This document shows positions 7,782 through 16,469 of a stretch of DNA of 64,000 nucleotides, piece by piece. Numbering within the stretch: the stretch's first letter is position 1; each line of letters begins with the position of its first letter. Where the stretch lies: assembly GCA_013388835.1 (NCBI GenBank), contig JACAEL010000007.1, positions 1-64,000 of the forward strand. The letters run 5' to 3'. The DNA comes from Candidatus Thorarchaeota archaeon (lineage in GTDB: Archaea > Asgardarchaeota > Thorarchaeia > Thorarchaeales > Thorarchaeaceae). Under the pieces are notes generated by a model. That model ran no database searches. It saw only the letters and a list, made by a program, of their open reading frames with translations, and was not told the origin of the DNA. The position numbers and the translations under genes are program-made.

Positions 7782-7993
7782 CAAGTGTCGCCTCTCATGA
7801 CTTGGACAGCGTGCAGCGGAGACTCGAGTCACGTGTGCAGATGGAATGATGCATCGTGTCGCAGGATGAACGGTCTGCTCTCTTCAGACAGCTGGCAGTT
7901 GTCGCTTCAATCAGTTGCTGCGAGTGCTCCTTGTGGCTTGTGGCAACGCGTATGGAGCCTCTCGTGCGCTGGCTCTCCACTTGCGTACACTAG
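7778..7993 (+). pseudogene. Interrupted reading frame coupled to galK stop codon
   Basis: An ATG at 7778 overlaps the galK stop (ATGA) and opens a 71-codon frame ending in TAG at 7991-7993, broken once by TGA at 7847-7849. Codon choice on both sides looks like that of the neighbours, favouring GAG, CAG, GTG, CTC and ATC. The peptides read as helical text: DLDSVQRRLESRVQME before the stop, SQDERSALFRQLAVVASI after it. This could be a decayed partner gene of galK, a very short real peptide of 23 residues, or chance. I do not recognise the family. The rest of the gap to 8052 holds nothing evident. Confidence 0.3.
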
Positions 7994-8052
7994 GTGTAGA
8001 GTCCACAGTATTCCGCACTTAGCGGGTAATTGCATTCCAACGTGTTTCAGGT

Positions 8053-9615
8053 CTATGCGACCTGACTCAGCTCTCGCATCCTTCGTTCCACGACCTGGAG
8101 CGTTTCCGCCTTGAGCTTGGACGCTTCCGATATGATTCTCTCGACCTCCGCCGCCATCTCAGTCGTGAACCCTCGGTCCCGGATGTTTCCAAGGTTGATA
8201 CGCACGTTGAGCGCAGCACCTTCGATTGCGGCCATCAGTGCGTGTGCGGCGACGCCAGCATCTGTTATCGCATTGGCATTGCCTTTCTCGGCGGCAACCC
8301 TTGCACCGTGCATCGCCTTGAGAGAGTGTCTCATTGTGTCGAGTGGCACCTGTGCGGCATGCTTGGTCGCCTCCTCCAGCACCTGGGCCTTCTTCTTCCT
8401 GTCCTCCTCGGATTCCTCTGGGAGCCGAAATGCGGCCATCACTGAGTCAAATGCTGCAGAGTCCAGCTCAACGTTCTCCATGAGCTTGCCTCTGTCCACT
8501 TCTGCAGCATGCCTGACCTCTAGCATCTCCTCTTTCACTGCGGCAAACTTGCGTCCTGTCAGTGACAGTCCGGTGACCATGCAGACCAGTCCCGCACCGA
8601 ACGAACCCATTGCAGCTGCGACGCTACCCCCTCCGGGGGTCGCACGGGCCCTGCGCACCTCATCACCGAACTCTATGAGCGACATCTCTGTGAATGTCTT
8701 TGCAGTTGGGTCCTGCGCTCCGCCCATATAGTACAGGTCAAGAATCATCGACTCCTCAAGTCGCTCGGGCTGCACGTAGTACTTGAATGCGTCAAGGATG
8801 GCAAACAGGGGTATCATGCCAACAATCTCGGTCTCCACGACCGTTGCACCATACCTGCGAGCCTCGGTCCGTACCGCCTCCAGCACTTGATGTATCCTTG
8901 TTCGTCGAGGATGAGTGAGGTTCAGTGAGACCTGTACCATCCCCTTCTTTGGCAGGTCAAGACCAATGCCCTGAACATGCACGAAGCCGCCAGTCGTTGC
9001 CCGCACTGCGTCTGCGCACTCCTTTGCAACTCGCACATCTGTCGTGTTGAGGTTGCAGTTGAAGGCGATTAGGAAGTTCCGCGCACCTGTCGCTGTGCAG
9101 CCTGCGGTCGGGTGGATCTTCTTAGGCCCATAGTCTGGATCCTTGGTGGGGTCCATACCTATCAGCTCACGAAGACGTTCGAACTCTCCCTCGCGGATGT
9201 TTGGCAGGTCGACACGGTCAGGTCGCGTTGCAGACTTGGCGTAGAGAAAGACGGGGACACCACAGCGCGTCGAGAACTCCTGAGCGAACTCCTTTGACAG
9301 CTCTATGCACTCACCGATGGTCACACCGTGCAGTGGAATGAATGGGACAACGTCCACTGCGCCCATCCGCGGGTGTGCACCCTGATGCTTGTTCAGGTCG
9401 ATGCTCTGCACGGCCAGCTCTGACGCCTTGAGAGCAGCCTCCTTGACTCTCAACGGCTCTCCGATGAACGTGAACACGGAGCGGTTGTGGTCGCTGTCAT
9501 ACTCGACATCCAAGAGACGAACGCCCTCGACACTCTTTATGGCCTCAGCAAGGGCATCAATGACGTCTTTTCTTCTGCCTTCAGAGAAGTTGGGCACACA
9601 CTCGACTATTCGCAC
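8053..9615 (-). CDS. ftcd: Bifunctional glutamate formiminotransferase / formimino-THF cyclodeaminase
   Basis: This is a 520-residue fusion like the mammalian FTCD enzyme. Residues 1-300 are the formiminotransferase: ECVPNFSEGR at the start, then HNRSVFTFIG, the QGAHPRMGAVDVVPFIPL active-site region, and the HPTAGCTATGARNFLIAFN segment. From about residue 315 comes the cyclodeaminase four-helix domain, with the folate-binding ARATPGGGSVAAAMGSFGAGL. It moves the formimino group from N-formiminoglutamate to tetrahydrofolate and deaminates it to 5,10-methenyl-THF. The GTG at 9615 is used because it is followed directly by the family N-terminus. It is the third gene of a leftward operon after fhs and folD (gap of 57 bases), so all three feed the C1-folate pool. 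Confidence 0.9.
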   Translation of the reverse strand: MRIVECVPNFSEGRRKDVIDALAEAIKSVEGVRLLDVEYDSDHNRSVFTFIGEPLRVKEAALKASELAVQSIDLNKHQGAHPRMGAVDVVPFIPLHGVTIGECIELSKEFAQEFSTRCGVPVFLYAKSATRPDRVDLPNIREGEFERLRELIGMDPTKDPDYGPKKIHPTAGCTATGARNFLIAFNCNLNTTDVRVAKECADAVRATTGGFVHVQGIGLDLPKKGMVQVSLNLTHPRRTRIHQVLEAVRTEARRYGATVVETEIVGMIPLFAILDAFKYYVQPERLEESMILDLYYMGGAQDPTAKTFTEMSLIEFGDEVRRARATPGGGSVAAAMGSFGAGLVCMVTGLSLTGRKFAAVKEEMLEVRHAAEVDRGKLMENVELDSAAFDSVMAAFRLPEESEEDRKKKAQVLEEATKHAAQVPLDTMRHSLKAMHGARVAAEKGNANAITDAGVAAHALMAAIEGAALNVRINLGNIRDRGFTTEMAAEVERIISEASKLKAETLQVVERRMRELSQVA

Positions 9616-9672
9616 GTTATGTCACTGCGGCGGCTCCCAATCTTCCAACAGAAAAGCGTTTGGGCATGAGTG

Positions 9673-10608
9673 TCAGCTGACATAGGAGCCGTAATCGAGG
9701 GCATCTGCCGTCAACACGTTTGTCTGCGCGAGCTGGAATGAGTAGGCTGCAAGAACATTTCTCAGGAGCATGGTTATCGTCATCGGTCCGACACCCCCGG
9801 GCACAGGGCTCACCAGCATGGCCTTGCACTTCACTGCCTCGAAGTCGCAGTCACCATGCGGAGTGGCGACGTCAATCACAATTGCCCCTTCCTTCACCAT
9901 GTCGGCAGTTATGAAGAACGGGTCTTGCGGCGACTTCCGCCGTCCAATGGCAGTTATCAGCACATCTGCTTGACGAGTGAATGACGCGAGGTCTTTTGTG
10001 TGAGAGTGGCAGACGGTCACGGTGAAATTGCGATTAAGGAGCAGCATCACCAGTGGCTTTCCCACTATTGTGGAACGATTCACTACTACCGCGTGCTTGC
10101 CCGAGAAGTTCTGTCCAAGCGAGTCCAACATTGTGACAATGCCCTGAGGTGTGGCGGCGCTCAGCAACTCGCCACCGTAGAAGAGCCGGTATATGTTCTT
10201 GGGCGAGAAACCGTCCACGTCCTTGATGGGATCAATGGCACTGATTATGCTCTCTTCGCTGATGTGTCTGGGAAGCGGCAGCTGCACAAGAATGCCATGC
10301 ACCTTGGGGTCTTGGTTCAGACGTTGGATTAGGTTAAGGAGCTGCGCCTGCGTTGTATCCACCGGCAGTTCGTGGCTCTCCGACAGAATCCCTGCCTTGC
10401 CACAAGCTTTGTGCTTCATTCTCACATACATCTTTGAGCCCGGGTCTTCACCAACGATGACGGTCGCCAGCTTGGGCATTATGCCGTGCATCTCAGCTAG
10501 CTGACGAACCTCAGCAGCGATATGCTCACGAATCCGGTCGCCAAGTTCTTTGCCATCCAGAATGTGGTCGTGACAGAAGTCCTCGGGCCGTATCTGCGAC
10601 TCGGTCAT
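9673..10608 (-). CDS. folD: FolD: methylene-THF dehydrogenase/methenyl-THF cyclohydrolase
   Basis: This is a 311-residue bifunctional enzyme converting 5,10-methylene-THF to 10-formyl-THF through methenyl-THF. It has the catalytic segment SKMYVRMKHKAC with the YVxxK lysine, GILVQLPLP, KDVDGFSP, the NADP-binding VVVNRSTIVGKPLVMLLL, CHSHTKDL, and PVPGGVGPMTITMLL near the C-terminus. The Rossmann motif begins VVVNRS where VVVGRS is common, a minor variation. A tail of about 30 residues follows the usual last helix. It starts at an ATG at 10608, 12 bases after the fhs stop, and is followed by ftcd. The folate form, rather than methanopterin, is implied by the partners. Confidence 0.92.
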   Translation of the reverse strand: MTESQIRPEDFCHDHILDGKELGDRIREHIAAEVRQLAEMHGIMPKLATVIVGEDPGSKMYVRMKHKACGKAGILSESHELPVDTTQAQLLNLIQRLNQDPKVHGILVQLPLPRHISEESIISAIDPIKDVDGFSPKNIYRLFYGGELLSAATPQGIVTMLDSLGQNFSGKHAVVVNRSTIVGKPLVMLLLNRNFTVTVCHSHTKDLASFTRQADVLITAIGRRKSPQDPFFITADMVKEGAIVIDVATPHGDCDFEAVKCKAMLVSPVPGGVGPMTITMLLRNVLAAYSFQLAQTNVLTADALDYGSYVS

Positions 10609-10620
10609 CGGTTGTACCTC

Positions 10621-12213
10621 CTAGAAGACCCCAAATATGTTGCCATCCTCGTCGATTCCCATGCCCTCAGCGGCAGGCTCCTTTGGCAGTCCCGGCATCA
10701 GCATCACATCTCCCATGATCACTACCACAAAGCCCGCCCCTGCGCTGACTTCCACATCACGAACGAAGACATGGAATCCTCTCGGTCGGCCTTTGAGTCT
10801 TGGGTTGTCAGAGAGTGAGAACTGGGTCTTGGCAATGCAGACTGGCAGTTCACCGTATCCACGCTTCTGTAGAGAGCGAATTGATGCCTCCGCTTCCTCG
10901 GAGTACGTCACTCCGTCAGCCCCGTAGATGTCCATTGCCACTCTCTCAATCTTCGTCCGCAGGTTGTCCTTCAGTTCGTAGGTCCTCTTGAGATGAGGCT
11001 CTGTGCCCATTGCATCTAGGACTGCCTTTGCAAGGGCCAAGCCCCCCTCTCCACCTCTTGAATAGACTTCGGACGTTTCCACCCTCCACCCTTTGTCCGC
11101 GCAGAGCCGCCTGACAATATCCAGTTCTTCAGAGGTGTCCTGTGGAAACCTGTTCAGTGCTATCACCACGGGTAGTCCGAAACTCGTGATGTTCTCCATG
11201 TGTTTCTCCAGATTCGGGAAGCCTGCCTCGATACTTCCGTCACCATGTTCTTTCAGGGCACGGACAGAAGTCACAAGGACCACAGCATCAACAGTAAAGT
11301 CCCCAACACGCGAGGCAAGGTCTATGAACTTCTCGGCACCCAGGTCTGCGCCGAAGCCGGTTTCGACCACAACGTAGTCAAAGAGCCGCAGTGCGAGGTC
11401 AGTCGCAATGACGGAGTTGGTTCCGTGGGCGATGTTGGCAAATGGACCTGCATGGATTATCGCCGGAGTACCCTCTGAGGTCTGCACCAGATTCGGCATG
11501 AGCGCGTCAGTGAGAAGAACGGCCATTGCTCCCTCGGCTTTCAGGTCGCCTGCTGTTATCTCCTTCCTGTCACCACGCGCCACGACGATTCTTGCCAGGC
11601 GTGCCCTCAGATCCTCGTAGTCTGTTGCAAGTGCTAGGATTGCCATTATCTCCGAGGCGGCGGTTATGACATACCTGTCCTCGCGCGGGTAACCGTTTGC
11701 CTTGCCACCGAGTCCCACTATCACTTCTCGAAGCGCGCGGTCGTTCATGTCGACAGTCCGAGGCCACGATATCCTCCTGACATCGATACCAAGTGCGTTG
11801 CCTTGATGTACATGGTTGTCAATCATTGCGGAGAGGAGATTGTGTGCTGCACTGACAGCGGGAAAGTCTCCTGTGAAGAGCAGATTGATTCGCTCCGAAG
11901 GCAGGACCTGCGACTTGCCACCTCCAGCGGCTCCTCCCTTGACTCCAAAGACTGGACCCAGAGATGGCTCACGCAATGTCACGACTGCGCGGTGCCCCAT
12001 CCGATTCAGCGCCATAGAGAGGCCTATCGAGTTGGTGGTCTTGCCCTCTCCCGCAGGTGTAGGCGTGGTAGCTGTGACAAGAATGAGCTTTGCCCGTCTC
12101 TCGCCCAAGGTCTTTCTGATGCCCAAGTTGATCTTTGCCATGTACTTGCCGTAGGGTTCCAGATACTCGACAGGGATTCCTGCTCGCTTCGCCACGTCAT
12201 ATATCGGTATCAT
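10621..12213 (-). CDS. fhs: Formate-tetrahydrofolate ligase
   Basis: This is a 530-residue enzyme that makes 10-formyl-THF from formate, THF and ATP. The P-loop TPTPAGEGKTTNSIG is near residue 50. The family block REPSLGPVFGVKGGAAGGG follows, then INLLFTGDFPAVSAAHNLL, FANIAHGTNS and VVETGFGADLGAEKF. Length and order match bacterial Fhs. The start is ambiguous: ATG 12213 gives IPIYDVAKRAGIP directly, while GTG 12249 adds 12 residues of no clear match, so I use the ATG. It is the first gene of the fhs-folD-ftcd operon. With AOR elsewhere in the window it fits a folate-linked C1 branch as reported for some Asgard and acetogenic lineages. Confidence 0.92.
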   Translation of the reverse strand: MIPIYDVAKRAGIPVEYLEPYGKYMAKINLGIRKTLGERRAKLILVTATTPTPAGEGKTTNSIGLSMALNRMGHRAVVTLREPSLGPVFGVKGGAAGGGKSQVLPSERINLLFTGDFPAVSAAHNLLSAMIDNHVHQGNALGIDVRRISWPRTVDMNDRALREVIVGLGGKANGYPREDRYVITAASEIMAILALATDYEDLRARLARIVVARGDRKEITAGDLKAEGAMAVLLTDALMPNLVQTSEGTPAIIHAGPFANIAHGTNSVIATDLALRLFDYVVVETGFGADLGAEKFIDLASRVGDFTVDAVVLVTSVRALKEHGDGSIEAGFPNLEKHMENITSFGLPVVIALNRFPQDTSEELDIVRRLCADKGWRVETSEVYSRGGEGGLALAKAVLDAMGTEPHLKRTYELKDNLRTKIERVAMDIYGADGVTYSEEAEASIRSLQKRGYGELPVCIAKTQFSLSDNPRLKGRPRGFHVFVRDVEVSAGAGFVVVIMGDVMLMPGLPKEPAAEGMGIDEDGNIFGVF

Positions 12214-12443
12214 TTGACCATCAGTCCTTCTGCGCACAGTCGCTCTCACGCCTGTTGCTTCGTCCTTTGCGCACAGAGAGCCCGTCTGAAGAAAAACCCT
12301 TTGTGTTGTAGCAGTCCCCGCCCGGTCTTGGACTCAGAAGCGAAGACACTTCGTCACTTCGGTGGCTGTCGAATTGTGTCCCACATCAGCACACAACCAT
12401 ATTAGGGGGACTGGGAGCAGATAGCGGAGAGGTGACACTTTGA

Positions 12444-13649
12444 ATGACACGTGACCTCATTGTTGTTGGTGGCGGCCCGGCTGGGTCTGCATGTGCGCGG
12501 ACCGGGGCAAAGGCTGGACTGGACGTGCTTGTGATTGAGAAGCAGCCGCATCCCCGGCGAAAGGTATGCGCTGGCGGCTTCAGAAGTGGTCTTGTAGACT
12601 TGTTGGACTTTGAACTCAGTCCTGCAATCGAACGCATTTCTTGTGGAGCGCACCTCTACGCTCCGTCGGGCACCAAGGTCGTCTGCACCAAAGACATGAC
12701 CACGGGCTATACTGCCAAGAGAAGCGTCTTGGACCACTTTCTGCTGAAGAAGGCAGAGGAGGCCGGGGCTGAAGTCACGTCTGGTGTGGAGGTCATCGAT
12801 GTCACAGAGAGCAGCGAGGCAGTCACTGTACACTGCAGCGATGGTACCTCTCACGCAGGCAAGTATGTTGTCGGAGCTGATGGCGTAAACAGCAGAATCG
12901 CTAGAGCCAGCGGCATCAAGCGGCAGTGGCGTGACGACGAGATAGGGCTGTGTATCGAGGCAGGCGTACCCATGGACCAGTCTGAGATACTGAGGATAAC
13001 CCACGGTCCGTATGATGATGACCGTGTGTGCATAGAGATCTTCTTTGGCGGGCTCCAGCACGGCTACGGGTGGTGTTTTCCCAAGAAGGACGAGGTGAGC
13101 ATGGGCCTGGGCTGTCTGATGCCATTTGCTGGGGGTCTGAAGGCAGCTTGGGCTCGATTCATCCAGAAGTTTGAAGAGCGTAATGGCGTAAAGCTTGACC
13201 TCTCCACTCAGAGTGCCATGCGGGTGCCACTGAAGGGACCTATCAAGAACACCATCACAAAGAGAGTGATGCTTGTTGGTGATGCTGGAGGCTTTGTCTC
13301 TGCTGCAACAGGAGAGGGCATCTACTATGCCATTGCCAGCGGTCAGATGGCCGCCCAGACAGCAGCAGACATCATCCACGGACAGGCCTCAGGAACGCAT
13401 GAGTACCAGACACGCTGGAAGAACACAATAGGCAGACAGCTCGACGTGTCCAACTTTCTGGCAGGCCTGCTCTTCAACTCAGAGAAGAACATGGAGCTGG
13501 TCATCCAGATGGCGGCTCGCGACGATGTGATTAGGGGTCACATGACCGACCTCATCTCGGGGCTGAGACCGTACAGTGAGCTCAGGAACTCAATAATGAA
13601 GCGTGTGCTTGCGAAACATGCGAGAACTGGGATTAGTCTACTCAGGTAG
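12444..13649 (+). CDS. Geranylgeranyl-reductase-family FAD oxidoreductase
   Basis: This is a 401-residue FAD-dependent reductase. The N-terminal dinucleotide-binding motif is IVVGGGPAGSACARTGAKAG, followed by EKQPHPRRKVCAGGF, the cysteine-bearing loop typical of GGR-family enzymes. The second FAD motif LVGDAGGFVSAATGEGIYYAI lies near residue 275. Archaeal members saturate the geranylgeranyl chains of ether lipids, but the family also includes other prenyl reductases and plain flavoproteins. The ATG at 12444 follows GAGAGGTGAC with good spacing, and a TATA-like CCATATTA lies near 12397. It is a single gene divergent from fhs. Confidence 0.85.
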   Translation: MTRDLIVVGGGPAGSACARTGAKAGLDVLVIEKQPHPRRKVCAGGFRSGLVDLLDFELSPAIERISCGAHLYAPSGTKVVCTKDMTTGYTAKRSVLDHFLLKKAEEAGAEVTSGVEVIDVTESSEAVTVHCSDGTSHAGKYVVGADGVNSRIARASGIKRQWRDDEIGLCIEAGVPMDQSEILRITHGPYDDDRVCIEIFFGGLQHGYGWCFPKKDEVSMGLGCLMPFAGGLKAAWARFIQKFEERNGVKLDLSTQSAMRVPLKGPIKNTITKRVMLVGDAGGFVSAATGEGIYYAIASGQMAAQTAADIIHGQASGTHEYQTRWKNTIGRQLDVSNFLAGLLFNSEKNMELVIQMAARDDVIRGHMTDLISGLRPYSELRNSIMKRVLAKHARTGISLLR

Positions 13650-13734
13650 AAGGATGCAGTCACACGCATAGCATGCCTTATTAGCAACCAAGCTGACGAA
13701 CCGGAACAAAAGCCGATATGGAGCGAGATGTGCT

Positions 13735-14343
13735 GTGCAGCCAAAGTCAATCACAGCTGTTGGACTGGTCCTCGCAGTCGTGCTTGCAGGAACTGCAGGC
13801 GGTATCGTAATCCTTCAGATGCAAGCAAGCGGCCCAACCAACGGAAACACCACGACGACCACAACCACCACGACAACCACGACACTCAAGATTATTCTTG
13901 AGGACACGGACCTACTCCAGTATGAATTCAAAGTGCCAGACTGGGTATTCCTTGGCATCGATGGCCTAAACCACTCAATCTCCGACTATGCCGGCAAGTT
14001 CCTGATACTGGACTTCTTCGCCACTTGGTGTGGCTACTGCAAGCTGCAGAATGCCGACATGGTCCAAGTGTACAACACATACACAAGAGATCAGCTTGAC
14101 ATAATGCACATCACTATCGCTCTCTCTGACACAGTCGAGATGCTTGAGGACTATGTTGCCGAGTACGGAATCACATGGGCGTGCGTCTTTGGCACGGACG
14201 ATGTCGCTGCAGACTATATCGGAGTCCGATACATACCCACCATCGCGATAATCGACGGTCAAGGTATGCTCAGATGGAAGCACGTTGGCTGGTGGACGTT
14301 TGACGAGATGAACCCGGTAATCAGTAATCTCATGGGAGTATGA
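13735..14343 (+). CDS. Membrane-anchored TlpA/ResA-like thioredoxin-fold protein
   Basis: This 202-residue protein has an N-terminal membrane anchor at about residues 8-28 (VGLVLAVVLAGTAGGIVILQM). A threonine run of 12 residues follows (about 38-50), probably an O-glycosylated stalk outside the cell. The thioredoxin domain runs from about 65 to 200: FLILDFFATWCGYCKLQNADM carries the CxxC active site, and a cis-proline is seen in YIPTIAIID. It should reduce or oxidise protein thiols on the outer face of the membrane. The GTG at 13735 follows GGAGCGAGATG. The next gene, nine bases on, is CcdA-like and would pass electrons from the cytoplasm, so the two form a relay. Confidence 0.85.
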   Translation: MQPKSITAVGLVLAVVLAGTAGGIVILQMQASGPTNGNTTTTTTTTTTTTLKIILEDTDLLQYEFKVPDWVFLGIDGLNHSISDYAGKFLILDFFATWCGYCKLQNADMVQVYNTYTRDQLDIMHITIALSDTVEMLEDYVAEYGITWACVFGTDDVAADYIGVRYIPTIAIIDGQGMLRWKHVGWWTFDEMNPVISNLMGV

Positions 14344-14352
14344 AGCAGTCTG

Positions 14353-15033
14353 ATGTTCATAGAACAGCTTGTTGAAGTGTCTGCAGTGTTCTTCACCGGT
14401 CTATATGTGGCAGTGTCCCCATGCCTGTTTCCGCTACTGCCTCTCTTCCTGATACGAAGTCTTCAGTCGGAGGATAGCAGAAAGAAGAGCCTCATGGTCA
14501 CCTCAGCATTGGTGTTGGGCATAGTCAGTTCCTTGGTCGTGTTCATGTTGATTTCGAACTACATAGGGCTGCTGCTGATGAACTACTATGCATACATAAG
14601 TGCGGTCCTCGGATTGGCCATTGCCTTCACCGGGATACTGACCATGTCCAGCAGACTCAGGGAAATACTGCGAGTCGGCAGGCTGTCCATGTCCGACCCC
14701 GGAACACCCTCCACTCTGGCAGGCGTCTTCTCGATAGGTTTTGGTTACTCGTTGCTGGCAGCTCCATGTGCACTGCCTGCAGTGTTCTCCCTCTCGTTTG
14801 TATTTGCGACGCAGACCAATGCACTTGTCCTTCTTCTCATGTATGTGGGTCTAGCAGTGGGTGTGGCAGTACCTTACCTTGCACTCGCACTTGTCACTGG
14901 TGAAGCAAGAATGGTCATGGCCAGCAGAATCTCCAGTCAGGCGAGGAAGATTGAGATTCTTGCGGGTGTGTTGCTCGTAATCGTCGGGGTCTGGCTGATG
15001 CTGCCATGGGTCGAGTCCGTTCTTGCCGACTAG
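14353..15033 (+). CDS. ccdA: CcdA/DsbD-type thiol-disulfide electron carrier
   Basis: This is a 226-residue, six-helix membrane protein. The two conserved cysteines sit in the family positions: VSPCLFPLLP in helix 1 and AAPCALPAVF in helix 4. They form the reversible disulfide that carries electrons from cytoplasmic thioredoxin across the membrane. It lies in an operon directly after the anchored TlpA/ResA-like protein, its likely outer partner. No cytochrome c maturation genes are in the window, so the pair may serve secreted disulfide proteins instead. Confidence 0.88.
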   Translation: MFIEQLVEVSAVFFTGLYVAVSPCLFPLLPLFLIRSLQSEDSRKKSLMVTSALVLGIVSSLVVFMLISNYIGLLLMNYYAYISAVLGLAIAFTGILTMSSRLREILRVGRLSMSDPGTPSTLAGVFSIGFGYSLLAAPCALPAVFSLSFVFATQTNALVLLLMYVGLAVGVAVPYLALALVTGEARMVMASRISSQARKIEILAGVLLVIVGVWLMLPWVESVLAD

Positions 15034-15153
15034 CGACAGTCCCTCTGGTCATCTCTTGTCCCTCACCTGATGAGCCGCAAGAACAGGACTCTTGCATAGG
15101 TGGTCATGCCATGTCACCTCACGGCCGGGAATGACACACATGGTGGCTTTCAT

Positions 15154-15231
15154 TGTCTGTACTCGTACGAGTCAGGCAACGTTGTTGCCTCTGCCGACTC
15201 TGGACATGGCTTCTGCAACAGACTCCGGAAA
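15154..15231 (+). other. Zinc-ribbon-like coding fragment, copy A
   Basis: These 26 codons match a segment at 41633-41710 codon for codon, with 61 of 78 bases identical by my count. Several differences are at third positions or conservative. The shared peptide is CxYSxxSGNVVxSADSG followed by xxFC[ND]R, which looks like a disturbed CPYC...FCxRC zinc ribbon. No start codon or RBS fits this copy and it lies in the leader region of the secreted hydrolase gene, so it is probably a remnant. Confidence 0.4.
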
Positions 15232-15241
15232 GAGACAATTC

Positions 15242-15248
15242 CTATAAG
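15242..15248 (+). promoter_or_regulatory. TATA box of the secreted hydrolase gene
   Basis: CTATAAG lies about 28 bases before the paired GTG codons at 15273 and 15276. This is the spacing expected for a leaderless archaeal mRNA, and it decides the start of the next gene. Confidence 0.5.
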
Positions 15249-15272
15249 TTTGCGAAGCGCAAGGACAAAGCT

Positions 15273-16469
15273 GTGGTGATCTCGTTGAGATATGGAAGTA
15301 GGTTAGTTACAGTACTGGCCTTCAGCCTTCTGCTCATCATGGTTTCTGCGCCCGTGAGACCTTCGACGGCCTTTGCCAGCGATGGTGTCAACCAAGTGTC
15401 TTATGCGGGCGTATTACCTGGTGACATGATCATACTTGGGACTCCCGGCTCGTTCTTCGACTACCTGATTCCCGGGGCATACTCGCACTCGGTCATATAC
15501 TGTGGTCTTGTTCAGGCAGGTGAGTCTGTGTGGGACCGGACCAACAAGGTCTGGATGAGCGTGGGGACTCCGTATGTCATTCACTCCACAAAGAGCGATG
15601 TGCAGGGTAACGGACTGGGATTTGACACATGGGCGACAGCTGTGAACGCGCACGCGGAAGACGCCCTTGTCTTGAGAGTGATGAAGCCCGGTGGCGTGCC
15701 GCTCACATCGGCGGAGCGTTCTTCAATAGTGGCGTTTCTGAAGTCACAGTTGACTGGTGGGACAGACGGATACCCAGTTGGTCCTGCATATGACTGGGGC
15801 TGGACAAGCAAGCAGGTATATGCAAGTGAAACCAACCCTCTCTCCGGTGTTGCAGGTTACTACTGCTCTGAGGCTGCATGGGCTGCCTACTACCATGTGC
15901 TCGGCATAGACCTCGACAGCGAGACAAGCACACTTGGGCTTGGCGTCTCTCCTGACGACCTTCTCAACTCACAGCACACATCGGTGATAGCTGGAGAAGT
16001 CGGCGCCTCAACATGGTCTGCTTCATCCGGCCTGTACAAGCTCACTGTCTTTGTCGATGAGGTCTACTATGACGACGACTACGACCCGTGGCCGAAGGGA
16101 GCTGGTGAGATGTATCTCAAGAGCTTCAGCGGTGATGGCCTGATCCCCACACAGGAGGGCTACCCCGGCTGCGGAAAGATCGGGTCGACTCCAGACGGAT
16201 ACTGGTCGCGCAATGGTGCTGGTGCACTCGACTGGAACAAGTACTTCTACACCATTCTGAACTACAACCGTGATGCAAAGGTGAGAGTGGAAGCGTGGGA
16301 GGACGACGACATCGACGGTGATGATCAGTATCCTGTATGGCAGTGGTACTGGTCGCCTTCGTCTTGGCACTCGTACATCAACGCAGGGTGGTATTGGTCC
16401 GGATCACGCATCGACCTCGGCGACTGCCGGTACACAATCTACTTCAGAATAGACAGTGTCACGTGGTAG
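15273..16469 (+). CDS. Secreted YiiX/NlpC-P60-like papain-fold hydrolase
   Basis: This 398-residue protein has a signal peptide (LVTVLAFSLLLIMVSA, cleavage near AFA-SDG). The first domain is a circularly permuted NlpC/P60 papain fold of the YiiX type. VLPGDMIILGTPGS opens it, the catalytic His is in AYSHSVIYCG (His72), and the nucleophile is in GYYCSEAAWAAYY (Cys198). Such enzymes cleave amide bonds in peptides, cell-wall peptides or lipids. The last 150 residues are an Asp/Tyr/Trp-rich beta domain (DEVYYDDDYDPWPKG, then a run of aromatic strands) of unknown type, perhaps calcium- or glycan-binding. The GTG at 15273 is chosen from the TATA box at 15242; longer forms would put untypical sequence before the signal peptide. 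A terminator follows directly. Confidence 0.75.
   Translation: MVISLRYGSRLVTVLAFSLLLIMVSAPVRPSTAFASDGVNQVSYAGVLPGDMIILGTPGSFFDYLIPGAYSHSVIYCGLVQAGESVWDRTNKVWMSVGTPYVIHSTKSDVQGNGLGFDTWATAVNAHAEDALVLRVMKPGGVPLTSAERSSIVAFLKSQLTGGTDGYPVGPAYDWGWTSKQVYASETNPLSGVAGYYCSEAAWAAYYHVLGIDLDSETSTLGLGVSPDDLLNSQHTSVIAGEVGASTWSASSGLYKLTVFVDEVYYDDDYDPWPKGAGEMYLKSFSGDGLIPTQEGYPGCGKIGSTPDGYWSRNGAGALDWNKYFYTILNYNRDAKVRVEAWEDDDIDGDDQYPVWQWYWSPSSWHSYINAGWYWSGSRIDLGDCRYTIYFRIDSVTW

Noticed and set aside
7847-7849. TGA as a selenocysteine codon
   Set aside because: No SECIS-like hairpin is evident, the residue context is not that of a redox motif, and no Sec machinery is in the window.
13700-13724. Shared phrase GAACAAA(A)GCxGATATGGAG near 1753 and 13705
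   Set aside because: Only about 19 bases match and the contexts differ (one before a gene, one in a gap); chance is likely.
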